From Prevotella sp. (lineage in GTDB: Bacteria; Bacteroidota; Bacteroidia; Bacteroidales; Bacteroidaceae): 56,814 bases of DNA. The stretch lies in the NCBI GenBank assembly GCA_017478085.1, contig JAFVEE010000018.1:1-56814 (forward strand). Direction: 5' to 3'. The notes under the pieces are model-generated. The model searched no databases and was not told the origin of the DNA. It saw nothing but the letters and a program-made list of their open reading frames with translations. Positions 50,658 to 56,814 of the stretch are shown here, in pieces. Numbering within the stretch: the first letter of the stretch is position 1; the number at the start of each line of letters is the position of its first letter. The translations under genes and the position numbers were made by a program.

Positions 50658-51362
50658 TCAGTCTTTTAGCGAGTAGGTGACCGTTGTCACGACGCGCACC
50701 TTCTTGATCCAGGGCGTGTTCTCGTCGCGGTTGTCGATGGAGAATACGCCTTGGTCGGCACTGACAATCTTGTTCAGCTGCGAATGGCTGTTCTCGGCAA
50801 ACTGCTGGGCCGTCTTCTCGGCGTTCTCAATGGCCTCTTGCATCATCTTTGGCTTCATTTCGCGGAACGACACGTACTCGTACTTCACGGGATTGTCGTA
50901 GCCGCCGTCTACAATGGCCACGCCCTCCTTCAGCAGGTCGCCCTGCTTGGCAATGATGCTGCGCACCTGGCTCACCTGCCCTGAGGTCACGGTGATGACC
51001 GATGTCACGATGTAGCGGTAGGGCTGGTTGTGCTCGCCATACTCGCGGGCGTTCAGGTCGACCACCTGCGGCGCGTTCACCGTCAGCTCGGCCTCCTTGA
51101 TGCCGTTGTTCAGCAGGAATGTTTTGATCTTGGCCTGCGTAGCGCCTATCTTGTTGTAGAGCTCAGGCAGGTCGTTGCCCAGCTCCTTCGACACGATGGG
51201 CCACGTCACCTTGTCGGCCTCTACCTCCTGTTCGGCCAGTCCCTTCACGTTCACCTTGCGGTCTTTGTTGGCAAAATTGTCGATGCCAGACTTGAGAAAT
51301 GCTCCCAGAGCCACGATGCCCAGGGCAATAATGGTGGCTGCAATCACAGAATGATGTTTCAT
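50658..51362 (-). CDS. SIMPL domain (DUF541) protein
   Basis: The frame encodes 234 residues, with an N-terminal membrane anchor or signal ('VIAATIIALGIVALGAFL'), then the SIMPL domain ('KVNVKGLAEQEVEADKVTWP', 'FLLNNGIKEAELTVNAPQVV', 'YEYVSFREMKPKMMQEAIEN'). Such periplasmic proteins are widespread, and roles in oxidative stress have been proposed for some. Orientation is opposite to the fructan genes, with 2 nt between its stop and that of the GH32 gene, so it is an insert in the locus rather than part of the pathway. A weak -7-like CACCTTTG lies upstream at about 51398-51405 (minus). Confidence 0.85.
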   Translation of the reverse strand: MKHHSVIAATIIALGIVALGAFLKSGIDNFANKDRKVNVKGLAEQEVEADKVTWPIVSKELGNDLPELYNKIGATQAKIKTFLLNNGIKEAELTVNAPQVVDLNAREYGEHNQPYRYIVTSVITVTSGQVSQVRSIIAKQGDLLKEGVAIVDGGYDNPVKYEYVSFREMKPKMMQEAIENAEKTAQQFAENSHSQLNKIVSADQGVFSIDNRDENTPWIKKVRVVTTVTYSLKD

Positions 51363-51484
51363 AGCTTCAAAATGTTTTAAGTTTCAGAATGATGTTGCAA
51401 AGGTGCACTTTTTTTTGATAACTCAGCAGGGTTTTTCCCTATTCTTTTGGGTAAAATCCCGAAAAGGTGCCAGCATGCTTTTGC

Positions 51485-51587
51485 AACGGAGCCTCCGTTA
51501 CGACGGAACGAAGGCTCCGTAACGAGACAACGGAGGCTCCGTTGCAAGCTAACGAGGGCTTCGTTACGGCGTAATGGAGGCTCCGTT
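51485..51587. repeat. 22-nt periodic palindromic array B (five units)
   Basis: AACGGAGGCTCCGTT-type 15-mers start at 51485, 51507, 51529, 51551 and 51573, exactly 22 nt apart, with 7-nt spacers of unrelated sequence. The unit is the same as in array A (18298-18400), 33 kb away. It lies between divergent promoters (SIMPL gene and GH32 gene). Confidence 0.9.
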
Positions 51588-51597
51588 GTGAAAGCGA

Positions 51598-51642
51598 AAA
51601 AATCGTTCATTGCACGAAATCGTGATGCAATGAACGATTTTT
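51598..51642. promoter_or_regulatory. Operator palindrome upstream of the DUF4980-GH32 unit
   Basis: AAAAATCGTTCATTGCA (51598-51614) and TGCAATGAACGATTTTT (51626-51642) form a perfect 17-bp inverted repeat with an 11-nt centre. It carries the TGAACGA arm shared with the other fructan promoters. A hairpin terminator is an alternative reading. Confidence 0.65.
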
Positions 51643-51688
51643 CTTATGGTTTGTATCATATTTTATAGCCTTTTATGCGCAAAAAACG

Positions 51689-51696
51689 TAATTTTG
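51689..51696 (+). promoter_or_regulatory. -7 element of the GH32-MFS-PfkB operon
   Basis: TAATTTTG, 49 nt before the ATG at 51746 and 46 nt after the operator palindrome. Confidence 0.6.
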
Positions 51697-51745
51697 CAGC
51701 AATTAAATCGTTAAAAACAATAACTAAAGACCCAAAACAACGACA

Positions 51746-53422
51746 ATGAAAAAGTTATTGACACTGATTGTCATGATGGTGGCGACGATTGCCGCCACCG
51801 CCCAGACGCCAAGGCTGCTGGGCCGCAACCATGCCATGCAGCGGGTGCAGGTGAGCAAGCACTACCTGCTGCTGCCGGTGCAGGAGAGAGAGGACAATGC
51901 GAGCATTCGCGTGCTGGTGAACAACAACCAGGTGCAGACGCTGAACGTGAAGCTGGCCGTAGACCGGGTGGACTACTACGTGCCGCTGGACATCAGGCGC
52001 TTCAACGCTACCGACGTGCTGCTCGACATCACCTTCCACGGCGACCGCCGCTTCACCGGGGCTATGAAAGACTTCGCTTGCTGGAAGGAGATGAAGCAGA
52101 GCGACGAGTTCGACACGACGAACCGCGAAAAGTATCGCCCGCTGTTTCACCACACGCCGGTGTATGGCTGGATGAACGATCCCAATGGCATGTTCTACAA
52201 GGATGGCGTGTACCACCTTTATTATCAGTGGAACCCTTACGGCTCGCAGGGGGAGAACATGACGTGGGGCCACTCTACCTCGAAGGACCTTATTCACTGG
52301 GAGGCACAGCCCACGGCCATCGAGGCCGACGCGCTGGGCAGCATCTTCAGCGGCTCGTGCGTGGTCGATAAGCAGAACGGCCAGGTGGTGGCCTTCTACA
52401 CCTCGGCTGCTGCCAGCCAGGTGCAGTCGATGGCCGTGTCGAAGGACAACGGAACGACCTTCGAGAAGTATAGCGGCAACCCCGTGCTGGTGAGCACCGA
52501 GGAGGACTTCCGCGACCCGAAGGCTTTCTGGAACGAGGACATCAAGAAGTGGAACCTCATTCTGGCCGTGGGGCAGGAGATGCGCATCTATACGAGCGAC
52601 AACCTGAAGGACTGGACCTACGAGAGCTCGTTTGGCAAGGAATATGGCTGCCACGACGGCGTGTGGGAGTGCCCCGACCTGATGAAGCTGCCAGTGCGCG
52701 GAACCGGGAAGCAAAAGTGGATGCTCATCTGCAACATCAACCCCGGCGGCCCGTTCGGTGGCAGCGCCACGCAGTACTTCATTGGCGACTTCGACGGCCG
52801 GCGCTTCACCTGCGACCATAAGGACACCCGCTGGATGGACTACGGCAAGGACCACTATGCCACGGTGACCTTCGACAATGCCCCTGAGGGCCGCAAGATT
52901 GCCCTGGCGTGGATGTCGAACTGGCAATATGCCAACCAGGTGCCCACAAAGCAGTTCCGCTCGGCCAACTCGGTGCCCCGCGACCTGGATCTGTTTGAGT
53001 ACAACGGCCAGACGTACTGCGGCGTGACGCCCTCGAAGGAGCTGCTGGCCCTGCGCGGAAAGGTGGTGAGCAAGCTGCCCGAGGCCTGTGAGGTGGTGGT
53101 CGACCTGAAGGGCTCGACCGAGGTGGTGCTGTCGAACACGCTGGGCGAGCAGGTGGTGATGACCTACGATGCCGCCGCACGCACCTTCTCGATGGACCGT
53201 ACCCGCTCGTATGCCAGCTTCAGCGAGGCTTTCCCCTGCGCGACCACGGCTCCCGTCTATGGCGATATGAAGCAGCTGCGCCTGTTCGTTGACCACTGCT
53301 CTATCGAGGCCTTCGATGCCGATGGCCGCATGGCCATGACCAACCTGGTGTTCCCCCAGGAGCCTTATAATAATATAAAGGTGAAGGGTGGCAAGGCTGT
53401 CATTTATGAAATTAAGAATTAA
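51746..53422 (+). CDS. DUF4980 + GH32 exo-fructanase-like enzyme
   Basis: The frame encodes 558 residues with a signal peptide (MKKLLTLIVMMVATIAATAQ) and no lipobox, so it is probably periplasmic. An N-terminal DUF4980-type beta domain (about 22-125: 'HYLLLPVQEREDNASIRVLV') is found in Bacteroidetes GH32 enzymes. The catalytic triad is complete: 'GWMNDPNGMFY', 'DFRDPKAFW' and 'VWECPDLMKL'. The C-terminal sandwich ends 'MTNLVFPQEPYNNIKVKG'. The likely job is to release fructose from imported oligosaccharides, just before the MFS and fructokinase genes of the same operon. Confidence 0.93.
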   Translation: MKKLLTLIVMMVATIAATAQTPRLLGRNHAMQRVQVSKHYLLLPVQEREDNASIRVLVNNNQVQTLNVKLAVDRVDYYVPLDIRRFNATDVLLDITFHGDRRFTGAMKDFACWKEMKQSDEFDTTNREKYRPLFHHTPVYGWMNDPNGMFYKDGVYHLYYQWNPYGSQGENMTWGHSTSKDLIHWEAQPTAIEADALGSIFSGSCVVDKQNGQVVAFYTSAAASQVQSMAVSKDNGTTFEKYSGNPVLVSTEEDFRDPKAFWNEDIKKWNLILAVGQEMRIYTSDNLKDWTYESSFGKEYGCHDGVWECPDLMKLPVRGTGKQKWMLICNINPGGPFGGSATQYFIGDFDGRRFTCDHKDTRWMDYGKDHYATVTFDNAPEGRKIALAWMSNWQYANQVPTKQFRSANSVPRDLDLFEYNGQTYCGVTPSKELLALRGKVVSKLPEACEVVVDLKGSTEVVLSNTLGEQVVMTYDAAARTFSMDRTRSYASFSEAFPCATTAPVYGDMKQLRLFVDHCSIEAFDADGRMAMTNLVFPQEPYNNIKVKGGKAVIYEIKN

Positions 53423-53475
53423 GAATTAAGAAGTATTCTCGCTACGCTGCGAGTAAGAATTAAGAATATAGAATT

Positions 53476-54666
53476 ATGGCTAACCAAACAAAGAAACTCG
53501 CTCTTGTGCCCGTGATGCTCTGCTTCTTCTGCATGGGCTTCGTCGACCTGGTGGGCATCGCATCTAACTACGTGAAAGAAGACCTGGCGCTGACCGACTC
53601 AACGGCCAACATCTTCCCCTCGCTGGTGTTCTTCTGGTTCCTCATCTTCAGTGTGCCCACGGGCATGCTGATGAACAAGATTGGCCGCAAGAAGACGGTG
53701 CTGCTGTCGCTGGTGGTCACGGTGCTGTCGCTGCTCATTCCGCTCTTCGGCGAGAATTTCGGCATCATGCTGGTGGCCTTCTCGCTGCTGGGCATTGGCA
53801 ACGCGCTGATGCAGACGTCGCTGAACCCGCTGGTGTCGACGGTGATGGGCGGCGGAAATCTGGCCTCTACGCTGACCTTCGGCCAGTTCATCAAGGCCAT
53901 CGCCTCGTTCTCGGCTCCTTATCTGGCTATGTGGGGTGCCACGCAGGTGGTTCCCGAGTTCGGCCTGAGCTGGCGCGTGCTGTTTGCCATCTTCTTCGTG
54001 GTGGGCACGCTGGCCACGCTGTGGCTCTTCGCCACGCCGATTGAGGAACCCGCCATCGAGGGTAAGCCTTCCACCTTTGTAGAGTGCATCAAGCTGCTGG
54101 GCACGCCCATCGTGCTGCTGTCGTTTCTGGGCATTATGTGCCACGTGGGCATCGACGTGGGTACGAACACCACGGCTCCGAAGATCCTGATGGAGCGCCT
54201 GGGCATGACGCTCAACGATGCTGCCTTCGCCACCTCGCTCTACTTCATCTTCCGCACGCTGGGCTGCCTCACGGGCTCGTTCTTCCTGCGTGTGCTGCCC
54301 ACGCGTACCTTTTTTATAATATCTGTGATTATGATGGCCCTGTCGATGTGCGGGCTGTTCTTCGGCCTGGAGAAGTGGATGCTCTATACGGCCATCGCCC
54401 TCGTGGGCTACGGCAACTCGAACATCTTCTCCATGTGCTTCGCCACTGCCCTTGAGGCCCTGCCGCAGAAGCAGAACGAGGTGAGCGGCCTGATGATTAT
54501 GGGCCTCTTCGGCGGCACCATCTTCCCGCTGCTGATGGGCTTTGCCAGCGATGCCATGGGCCAGGCCGGTGCCGTGCTGGTGATGGCCGTGGGCGTGGTG
54601 TATCTGTTTACGTATATTAGAAGCCTCACCCCCGACCCCTCTCCGAGGGGAGAGGGGAGTAAATAG
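53476..54666 (+). CDS. MFS sugar (fructose) importer
   Basis: The frame encodes 396 residues with about 12 membrane helices. MFS signature loop 'GMLMNKIGRKKTVLL' lies between helices 2 and 3, and the family style is that of FucP/glucose-galactose carriers ('FFCMGFVDLVGIASNYVKED'). By context it carries fructose across the inner membrane to the fructokinase encoded next. The last 15 residues ('RSLTPDPSPRGEGSK') come from a mini-repeat inserted at 54622-54661, so the native C-terminus is replaced. It lies 53 nt after the GH32 gene; that gap holds AATTAAGAA repeats and a CTCGCTACGCTGCGAG palindrome. Confidence 0.9.
   Translation: MANQTKKLALVPVMLCFFCMGFVDLVGIASNYVKEDLALTDSTANIFPSLVFFWFLIFSVPTGMLMNKIGRKKTVLLSLVVTVLSLLIPLFGENFGIMLVAFSLLGIGNALMQTSLNPLVSTVMGGGNLASTLTFGQFIKAIASFSAPYLAMWGATQVVPEFGLSWRVLFAIFFVVGTLATLWLFATPIEEPAIEGKPSTFVECIKLLGTPIVLLSFLGIMCHVGIDVGTNTTAPKILMERLGMTLNDAAFATSLYFIFRTLGCLTGSFFLRVLPTRTFFIISVIMMALSMCGLFFGLEKWMLYTAIALVGYGNSNIFSMCFATALEALPQKQNEVSGLMIMGLFGGTIFPLLMGFASDAMGQAGAVLVMAVGVVYLFTYIRSLTPDPSPRGEGSK
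54622..54661. repeat. 40-nt mini-repeat, copy 1 (end of MFS gene)
   Basis: The element contains the palindrome CCCCTCTCCGAGGGGAGAGG followed by GG. It is the inverted partner of 54742-54781, with 38 of 40 positions matching. Confidence 0.9.
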
Positions 54667-54715
54667 ACTTCTTCACTTGAAAAATTAACAATATAAATAA
54701 TAACTAAAAAAAATA

Positions 54716-55657
54716 ATGAGTATGGAACAGCAAAATGTAAATACTCCCCTCTCCCCTCGGAGAGGGGCTGGGGGTGAGGCTCCACGTTACGTAGTAGGAC
54801 TCGGAGAAGTCCTGTGGGATGTACTTCCCGAAGGTAAGAAACTGGGTGGCGCACCCGCCAACTTCGCCTATCACGCAGGCCAGTTCCTGGGCAGCGACAA
54901 CACTATCGCCATCAGCGCTCTGGGCGAGGACAAGCTGGCCGAGGAGACCATTGAGGCTCTGCGCGAGCACAACCTGAACGACTTGCTGCCCCGCGTGCCC
55001 TATCCCACCGGCACGGTGCAGGTGACGCTCGACGAGCAGGGCATTCCCACGTACGACATCAAGGAGAACGTGGCTTGGGATAACATTCCTTTCGACGAGG
55101 ACATTCAGCAGATTGCCCGCAACTGCCGCGCCGTGTGCTTCGGCTCGCTGGCCCAGCGCAACGTGGTGAGCCGCGAGACCATACACCGCTTCCTCGATGC
55201 CACGCCTGCCGACTGCGTGAAGATCTTCGACATCAACCTGCGCCAGCAGTTCTACACCAAGGAGATCATCAAGGAGAGCCTGCAGCGCTGCAACATCCTG
55301 AAAATCAACGATGAGGAGCTGGTGCTCATTGGCCGTATGTTCGGCTATCCCGGACTGGATATCGAGAACAAGTGCTGGCTCATCCTGGGCAAGTACAACC
55401 TGGATATGCTCGTCTTGACCTGTGGCACCAACGGCTCGTATGTCTTCACGCCCGGCCAGATGAGCTTCCAGGAGACACCGAAGGTCGAGGTGGCCGACAC
55501 CGTGGGTGCCGGCGACTCGTTCACCGGCTCCTTCTGCGCCGCCATTCTGAGCGGCAAGCCCGTCACTGAGGCTCACAAGCTGGCCGTGCAGGTCAGTGCC
55601 TACGTGTGCACCCAGAACGGTGCCATGCCCACGCTGCCCGACACGTTCAGGTTCTGA
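54716..55657 (+). CDS. PfkB family fructokinase
   Basis: The frame encodes 313 residues. It phosphorylates fructose with ATP in the cytoplasm. PfkB motifs: 'GGAPANFAYHAGQFLGSDN' near the N-terminus and 'ADTVGAGDSFTGSFCAAIL' with the catalytic Asp at the C-terminus; 'INDEELVLIG' and 'LTCGTNGSYVF' complete the fold. The first 22 residues ('MSMEQQNVNTPLSPRRGAGG' plus EA) are largely the translation of a mini-repeat (54742-54781). The family domain starts at 'YVVGLGEVLWDVLPEGKK'. The start codon lies in the loop between the two inverted repeat copies, which may affect translation. Last gene of the operon; a terminator follows. Confidence 0.94.
   Translation: MSMEQQNVNTPLSPRRGAGGEAPRYVVGLGEVLWDVLPEGKKLGGAPANFAYHAGQFLGSDNTIAISALGEDKLAEETIEALREHNLNDLLPRVPYPTGTVQVTLDEQGIPTYDIKENVAWDNIPFDEDIQQIARNCRAVCFGSLAQRNVVSRETIHRFLDATPADCVKIFDINLRQQFYTKEIIKESLQRCNILKINDEELVLIGRMFGYPGLDIENKCWLILGKYNLDMLVLTCGTNGSYVFTPGQMSFQETPKVEVADTVGAGDSFTGSFCAAILSGKPVTEAHKLAVQVSAYVCTQNGAMPTLPDTFRF
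54742..54781. repeat. 40-nt mini-repeat, copy 2 (start of fructokinase gene)
   Basis: Inverted copy of 54622-54661 with two mismatches, 80 nt apart. It is translated as 'TPLSPRRGAGGEA' in the fructokinase. Confidence 0.9.
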
Positions 55658-55684
55658 TCCCGCTGTTTCGCGTCCCCTCCCCGC

Positions 55685-55727
55685 AGAATCCCTTCGTCCT
55701 CACAATCGCTAAGGACGAAGGGATTCT
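55685..55727 (+). terminator. Terminator of the fructan operon
   Basis: AGAATCCCTTCGTCCT (55685-55700) pairs with AGGACGAAGGGATTCT (55712-55727), a perfect 16-bp stem, followed by CTTTGTT. It closes the GH32-MFS-fructokinase operon before the ribosomal promoter. Confidence 0.88.
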
Positions 55728-55772
55728 CTTTGTTAAAAAATAAAAACGACCATATAAAAATGATTAAAAATA

Positions 55773-55804
55773 TTTGTGTGTATAGATAATTATGTGTACC
55801 TTTG
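55773..55804 (+). promoter_or_regulatory. Promoter of the ribosomal protein operon
   Basis: -33 element TTTG (55773-55776), a 20-nt spacer, and -7 element TACCTTTG (55797-55804). This is a near-ideal Bacteroidetes promoter in an AT-rich region. Confidence 0.75.
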
Positions 55805-55806
55805 CA

Positions 55807-55993
55807 CCCGCAAAAGTGGGTATTGCGCTGGCTGGTATGCTAACAATACGCTGAAAGAGAGCAACTTAACCTTCAAAAATGAAGAAGTGATAGCTACTTT
55901 TTTAAGTGTGTGTTATGTGATTTCCAGTTGGGCTACACTTAAAAAGAAACAATATAAACTTACACATTTTATTATTTAAATTCAAAAACTGAA
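55807..55993 (+). promoter_or_regulatory. Structured leader of the rplC operon
   Basis: About 185 nt lie between the promoter and the rplC ATG. It contains GTATTG...CAATAC (about 55820-55853) and a strong stem TTTTTAAGTGT (55899-55909) / ACACTTAAAAA (55935-55945) with a 25-nt loop. No convincing gene is inside. A leader of this length before ribosomal protein genes suggests autogenous control by a product such as L3 or L4 (inference). Confidence 0.5.
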
Positions 55994-56608
55994 ATGCCAG
56001 GATTGATTGGAAAAAAAATCGGAATGACATCCGTTTTCAGTGCCGACGGTAAGAATGTACCGTGCACTGTTATCGAAGTTGGTCCTTGTGTTGTGACACA
56101 GGTCAAGACAGTCGAGAAGGATGGCTACAAGGCCCTCCAGCTCGGTTTTGGCGAGGCTAAGGAGAAGAACACGACGAAGCCCATGATGGGTGTGTTCAAG
56201 AAGGCCGGCACAACACCGAAGGCCCACTTGGCCGAGTTCAAGTTTGACGAGGACTACAACCTGGGTGACACGCTCACCGTAGAGCTTTTCGCTGATGCAG
56301 AGTTCGTAGACGTTGTAGGTACCTCGAAAGGTAAGGGCTTCCAGGGCGTTGTGAAGCGTCATGGCTTCGGTGGCGTAGGCCAGAGCACTCACGGTCAGGA
56401 CGACCGTCTGCGCAAGCCGGGTTCTATCGGTGCCTGTTCTTACCCCGCAAAGCTGTTCAAGGGAATGCGCATGGGCGGCCAGATGGGTGGCGACCGCGTG
56501 ACGACGCAGAACCTGAAGGTGTTAAAGGTGATTCCAGAGCACAATCTTCTGCTCATCAAGGGCAGCTGCGCTGGATGCAATGGTTCAACGGTTTTAAACG
56601 AGAAGTAA
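55994..56608 (+). CDS. rplC: 50S ribosomal protein L3
   Basis: The frame encodes 204 residues and binds 23S rRNA early in large-subunit assembly. Diagnostic stretches: '[20 protein letters not shown]', '[20 protein letters not shown]', '[20 protein letters not shown]' and '[20 protein letters not shown]'. Length is normal for Bacteroidetes. It is the first gene after the promoter and leader; rpsJ, which commonly precedes rplC, is not seen upstream in this window. rplD follows after 3 nt. Confidence 0.98.
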   Translation: MPGLIGKKIGMTSVFSADGKNVPCTVIEVGPCVVTQVKTVEKDGYKALQLGFGEAKEKNTTKPMMGVFKKAGTTPKAHLAEFKFDEDYNLGDTLTVELFADAEFVDVVGTSKGKGFQGVVKRHGFGGVGQSTHGQDDRLRKPGSIGACSYPAKLFKGMRMGGQMGGDRVTTQNLKVLKVIPEHNLLLIKGSCAGCNGSTVLNEK

Positions 56609-56611
56609 GCA

Positions 56612-56814
56612 ATGGAAGTTAGCGTATTGTACATCAACGGGCAGGATACCGGAAGAAAGGAGGCTCTGAATGGGGCTATCTTTGGCATTGAGCCTAATGA
56701 CCACGTGATTTATCTCGACGTGAAGCAGTATCTGGCCAACCAGCGTCAGGGCACTGCCAAGTCAAAGGAACGCAGCGAGATCTCTGGTTCTACTCGCAAG
56801 CTGGGTCGCCAGAA
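56612..56814 (+). CDS. rplD: 50S ribosomal protein L4, partial (C-terminus beyond window)
   Basis: The ATG at 56612 opens '[20 protein letters not shown]', then '[20 protein letters not shown]' and '[14 protein letters not shown]', the typical L4 N-terminus with the RxxxGSxRKxxRQ loop. 67 codons are in the window. It follows rplC after 3 nt, as in the standard S10 operon order. Confidence 0.95.
   Translation, partial: MEVSVLYINGQDTGRKEALNGAIFGIEPNDHVIYLDVKQYLANQRQGTAKSKERSEISGSTRKLGRQ

Noticed and set aside
51598-51642. Simple terminator reading of the 17-bp palindrome
   Set aside because: No gene ends towards it from either side, as the flanking genes are divergent; the shared GAACGA arm fits an operator better, though a hairpin cannot be excluded.
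42622-55657. Assignment as levan-specific or inulin-specific locus
   Set aside because: GH32 motifs alone do not show beta-2,1 or beta-2,6 specificity.
55776-55979. 67-codon frame upstream of rplC
   Set aside because: It starts inside the promoter and overlaps the leader stem; composition is not protein-like.

Overview
The window reads as a chromosomal segment of a Prevotellaceae-type Bacteroidales bacterium (Prevotella, Segatella or a close relative). The reasons are SusC/SusD pairs with DUF4960 proteins, secreted proteins ending in a tail like 'YDLQGRRV...GLYIKNGKKYVAR' (type IX secretion-like), repeated promoters of the Bacteroidetes form TAnnTTTG, and short palindromic repeats typical of this group. 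Coding density is high and the sequence is GC-rich, except for one AT-richer island at about 33.2-37.9 kb. No tRNA, rRNA, CRISPR array or complete insertion sequence was seen.

Layout. (1) 1-13.1 kb, minus strand: large secreted adhesin-like proteins (choice-of-anchor J and FN3-type modules, type IX-like tails), one of them cut by a single in-frame TAG, plus a small conserved-looking peptide. A TPR-TM-AraC membrane regulator (13.3-14.9 kb) sits behind them. (2) 14.9-18.3 kb, plus strand: a beta-helix protein and a GH43-type glycosidase. (3) 18.4-25.3 kb, housekeeping: dgt, a GxxExxY nuclease-like gene set between oppositely oriented arrays of a TTAGACGG-type repeat, then dut, a TPR protein, a DUF4292 lipoprotein and an EnvC-like protein. 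(4) 25.4-32.3 kb: the first fructan-type transport unit, SusC-SusD-tandem DUF4960, without enzymes. (5) 32.5-37.9 kb: accessory island with an HU-like protein, Fic protein plus gene X, AAA ATPase plus TOPRIM protein plus a decayed copy of X, and a Schlafen AlbA_2 remnant. (6) 37.9-55.7 kb: the full fructan utilisation locus, with three GH32 enzymes, DUF1573 protein, a compact PBP-TM-AraC regulator, SusC-SusD-DUF4960, MFS importer and PfkB fructokinase. A SIMPL-domain gene lies inside it. (7) 55.7 kb to the end: start of a ribosomal protein operon (rplC, partial rplD) with a structured leader.

How it works together (inference from families): surface GH32, DUF4960 and SusD proteins bind and cut fructan, SusC imports oligofructosides, periplasmic GH32 releases fructose, the MFS carrier brings it in and PfkB phosphorylates it. 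The PBP-TM-AraC protein probably senses the released sugar. Palindromic sites with GAACGA arms in front of both SusC genes and one GH32, and a half-site in front of the other GH32 unit, look like its regulon.

Most unusual points: the Fic and AAA-TOPRIM modules share a duplicated promoter plus the first six fic codons on one side and copies of gene X on the other, as if defence-type cargo had been swapped between fixed borders; three intergenic arrays with an exact 22-nt period; the GxxExxY gene between inverted repeat arrays; and a 40-bp inverted repeat that is translated at the ends of both the MFS carrier and the fructokinase.
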